From CAIZWU01 sp942492905 (lineage in GTDB: Bacteria; Verrucomicrobiota; Verrucomicrobiia; Verrucomicrobiales; V1-33), in the NCBI GenBank assembly GCA_942492905.1, contig OW818657.1, positions 5,394,001 through 5,458,000 on the forward strand: DNA of 64,000 nucleotides, given 5' to 3'. Shown here in pieces: positions 62,500 to 64,000 of the stretch (position 1 is its first letter; the number at the start of each line of letters is the position of its first letter). The position numbers and the translations under genes are program-made. The notes under the pieces were generated by a model. It did no database searches. It was not told the origin of the DNA and was given only the letters and a program-made list of their open reading frames with translations.

Positions 62500-63156
62500 C
62501 TAGTGGCCGGCACCACTGAGCACCTCCACGGCACGCAGACTGGCGGCGGTGCGGCTCTCGACCCCGATTTTCTGGAAGACACTGCCAAGGTGCTGCTTCA
62601 CGGTTTTCTCACTCATTTCGAGGATGGTCGCGACATCGCCGTTGCTCTTGCCCTGGGCTACCCAGAGCAGCACTTCCGCTTCCCGGGGAGTAAGCAGCAT
62701 CGCCTTCTGAAGTGGCAGGTGACTGGAGAAATCCGGGTTGAATCCGCCCTGCCCCGATGCCGCCTGGAGCTGGCGTTCGTGGGTCTCGGCACGGCCCAGC
62801 CGCACCTGCACTGCCGCCAGCAGATCATCCCGGACCACGGGTTTTGTCAGGTAATCATCGGCGCCGAAATTCATCCCCACCCGGACATCGCCCCGGTCGC
62901 TCCTCGCCGTCAGAAAGATAAATGGGGTGGTAGCCAATGCGGCATCGCTGCGCAGTTCCTGAACCACGGTATAACCATCCATTTCCGGCATCATCACGTC
63001 ACAAAGGATGAGATCCGGACGCTGCTGCCTTGCTTGCTCCAGCCCGGTCCGTCCATTGTCCGCGGTGAACACCTCATAACCCTCCAGTTCCAGCAGCAGC
63101 GCGATATTCCGCCGCATGGGAGCCTGATCTTCGATAACAAGGAGTCGCTTTTTCAT
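62500..63156 (-). CDS. LuxR/NarL-type response regulator
   Basis: A 218-residue two-component regulator. The receiver domain (1-120) has acidic Asp10, phospho-acceptor Asp53 (LCDVMMPEMDG), the Thr in FLTARSD and Lys in YLTKPV. A short linker leads to a LuxR-type helix-turn-helix (about 150-215: LTPREAEVLLWVAQGKSNGDVATILEMSEKTVKQHL in outline). Phosphorylation should promote DNA binding. The histidine kinase that ends at 63664, also on the minus strand, is the likely partner; a globin gene lies between them on the other strand. The start at 63156 is the conserved MKKRLLVIEDQ. Confidence 0.93.
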   Translation of the reverse strand: MKKRLLVIEDQAPMRRNIALLLELEGYEVFTADNGRTGLEQARQQRPDLILCDVMMPEMDGYTVVQELRSDAALATTPFIFLTARSDRGDVRVGMNFGADDYLTKPVVRDDLLAAVQVRLGRAETHERQLQAASGQGGFNPDFSSHLPLQKAMLLTPREAEVLLWVAQGKSNGDVATILEMSEKTVKQHLGSVFQKIGVESRTAASLRAVEVLSGAGH

Positions 63157-63247
63157 GATATTGCGCAGGAGCATAGCGGCCCCTTGGATTTCCACCATCC
63201 GCCTAAAGTCGGATGGCCGGAATCGCAATCCCGCCGTTCTTTGGGCT

Positions 63248-63667
63248 GTGAAACCCCGCCACACCCATCTCATCCGCAAGTCCTTTGCCGCCATCGAAGT
63301 CCATGGACCGATCGCCGCGCTCATTTTCTACCGGGAACTCTTTGAAAAAGATCCCGCCCTGCGCCGCCTGTTCCAGAGTGACATTGAAGTTCAGGCCAAA
63401 AAGCTCACCGAAATGCTGGGAGCCCTGATCAGTCTGCTTGATCACGGGCCCGCCCTGGAAACGGAACTGAAAGTGATGGGAGCCCGTCATGCCGCTTACG
63501 GTGTGACGGAGGCACATTATGCCACCGTGAAGGCCGCGCTGATGGCCATGCTGGAACAAATCCTTGGAGACGATTTCAAGGGAGAAGTCAGGGAGGCCTG
63601 GACCCAGCTTTATGCCAAAGTGGAAAAACTGATGAAGCAAGGCGCCGCCACTGCTCTCACGGCCTAA
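63248..63667 (+). CDS. Single-domain bacterial globin
   Basis: A 139-residue haem protein of the bacterial haemoglobin type. The proximal histidine is His81 (MGARHAAYGV). Tyr28 (IFYRELF) is at helix position B10, and Gln49 and Leu53 (VQAKKLTEML) fall at E7 and E11, the same Tyr/Gln/Leu set as in the Methylacidiphilum globin HGbI, also from a verrucomicrobium. This pocket gives tight oxygen binding and nitric oxide handling. The start codon is GTG at 63248, matching the family N-terminus; an ATG at 63155 would overlap the divergent regulator. It converges with the kinase gene, overlapping by four bases. Confidence 0.9.
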   Translation: MKPRHTHLIRKSFAAIEVHGPIAALIFYRELFEKDPALRRLFQSDIEVQAKKLTEMLGALISLLDHGPALETELKVMGARHAAYGVTEAHYATVKAALMAMLEQILGDDFKGEVREAWTQLYAKVEKLMKQGAATALTA

Positions 63668-64000
63668 CTACTGGAATATACGGGCAGGCGCACGGTGAAG
63701 GTGCTGCCCTTCCGTTCCGCTGATTCCAGCGTCAGGGAACCGCCGTGCAATTCCACGCAGCGCTGCACAATCACCAGACCCAGCCCTGTCCCGGGCCGTT
63801 CCCCCACGTTGCTCCCGCGGTGGAAGGCATCAAAAATCCCCACCTGATCGGCTTCCGGAATGCCGATTCCGGCATCCTGTACGGTCAGGACCAATTCCCT
63901 GCCCTGGCGGCAGGCCCTCAATTGAACCGGCGTTCCCGGAACGGAATACTTCACCGCATTGGAAAGGAGATTGGTCACGATATGCCGCAACAAGGCCTCG
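63664..64000 (-). CDS. Sensor histidine kinase, C-terminal ATPase part (cut by window end)
   Basis: The last 112 or so residues of a histidine kinase; the rest lies beyond the right edge. Visible are the N box (HIVTNLLSNAVKYS), the G1 box (VQDAGIGIPEAD), the F-type segment (IFDAFHRGSNVG) and the G2 box (GTGLGLVIV), so the HATPase domain is intact. It is the likely partner of the response regulator at 62500, which is read in the same direction 500 bases downstream beyond the globin gene. The sensor part cannot be seen. Confidence 0.9.
   Translation of the reverse strand, partial: EALLRHIVTNLLSNAVKYSVPGTPVQLRACRQGRELVLTVQDAGIGIPEADQVGIFDAFHRGSNVGERPGTGLGLVIVQRCVELHGGSLTLESAERKGSTFTVRLPVYSSS

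Overview
The window looks like chromosome of a Verrucomicrobiota bacterium, most likely of the order Verrucomicrobiales; I cannot fix the genus from sequence alone. Supporting signs are the GC-rich base composition, a PEP-CTERM protein, secreted DUF1549/DUF1553/DUF1501 proteins, two-domain haem/propeller dehydrogenases of the PVC type, lamin-tail/CotH surface proteins, and large secreted helical-repeat proteins built on a DPxxAL...LPxG pattern. I saw no tRNA, rRNA, CRISPR array, transposase or phage gene, so this reads as ordinary chromosome with several lineage-specific clusters.

Layout. 1-9.2 kb: the tail of a probable glycoside-hydrolase-like protein, a tiny PEP-CTERM protein, thiD, apaG, a secreted protein of unknown role, a glutaredoxin, an SRPBCC protein and a 1752-residue CotH/lamin-tail/beta-helix surface protein. 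9.5-13.5 kb: apt followed by a compact eboC-eboD-eboF cluster (prenyltransferase, dehydroquinate-synthase-like enzyme, phosphatase-like protein). 13.5-17.6 kb: a membrane TPR protein, a sugar-phosphate isomerase-like protein, an alpha/beta hydrolase and an unknown membrane protein. 17.7-20.7 kb: a propeller-solenoid-cytochrome c protein. 20.8-27.5 kb: four secreted repeat proteins arranged A-B-A-B, a two-gene cassette that has been duplicated.

27.7-36.7 kb: typA, a lipoprotein, then a manganese module (mntR, an outer-membrane protein, ABC transporter mntABCD) with two matching candidate MntR operators, followed by gatB. 37.5-39.3 kb: ribosomal genes rpmJ-rpsM-rpsK-rpsD, closed by a terminator with no rpoA. 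39.4-46.7 kb: a LolD-type ATPase, several unknown proteins, a DoxX protein, a clan-A glycoside hydrolase and rnhC.

46.8-60.6 kb: a secreted catabolic region: haem/sorbosone-dehydrogenase protein, then a likely operon GH76 - DUF1549/1553 - DUF1501 - SMP-30 - aldose epimerase, and a 1693-residue cytochrome/WD40/DUF1549/DUF1553 protein. 60.8-64 kb: two related polytopic membrane proteins behind a tandem palindromic operator, then a response regulator, a globin and the end of a histidine kinase.

The best candidates for under-described biology are the duplicated A-B repeat-protein cassette, the manganese regulon with its own outer-membrane protein, the reduced ebo cluster attached to apt, the operator-linked membrane-protein pair, and the globin embedded in a two-component locus.
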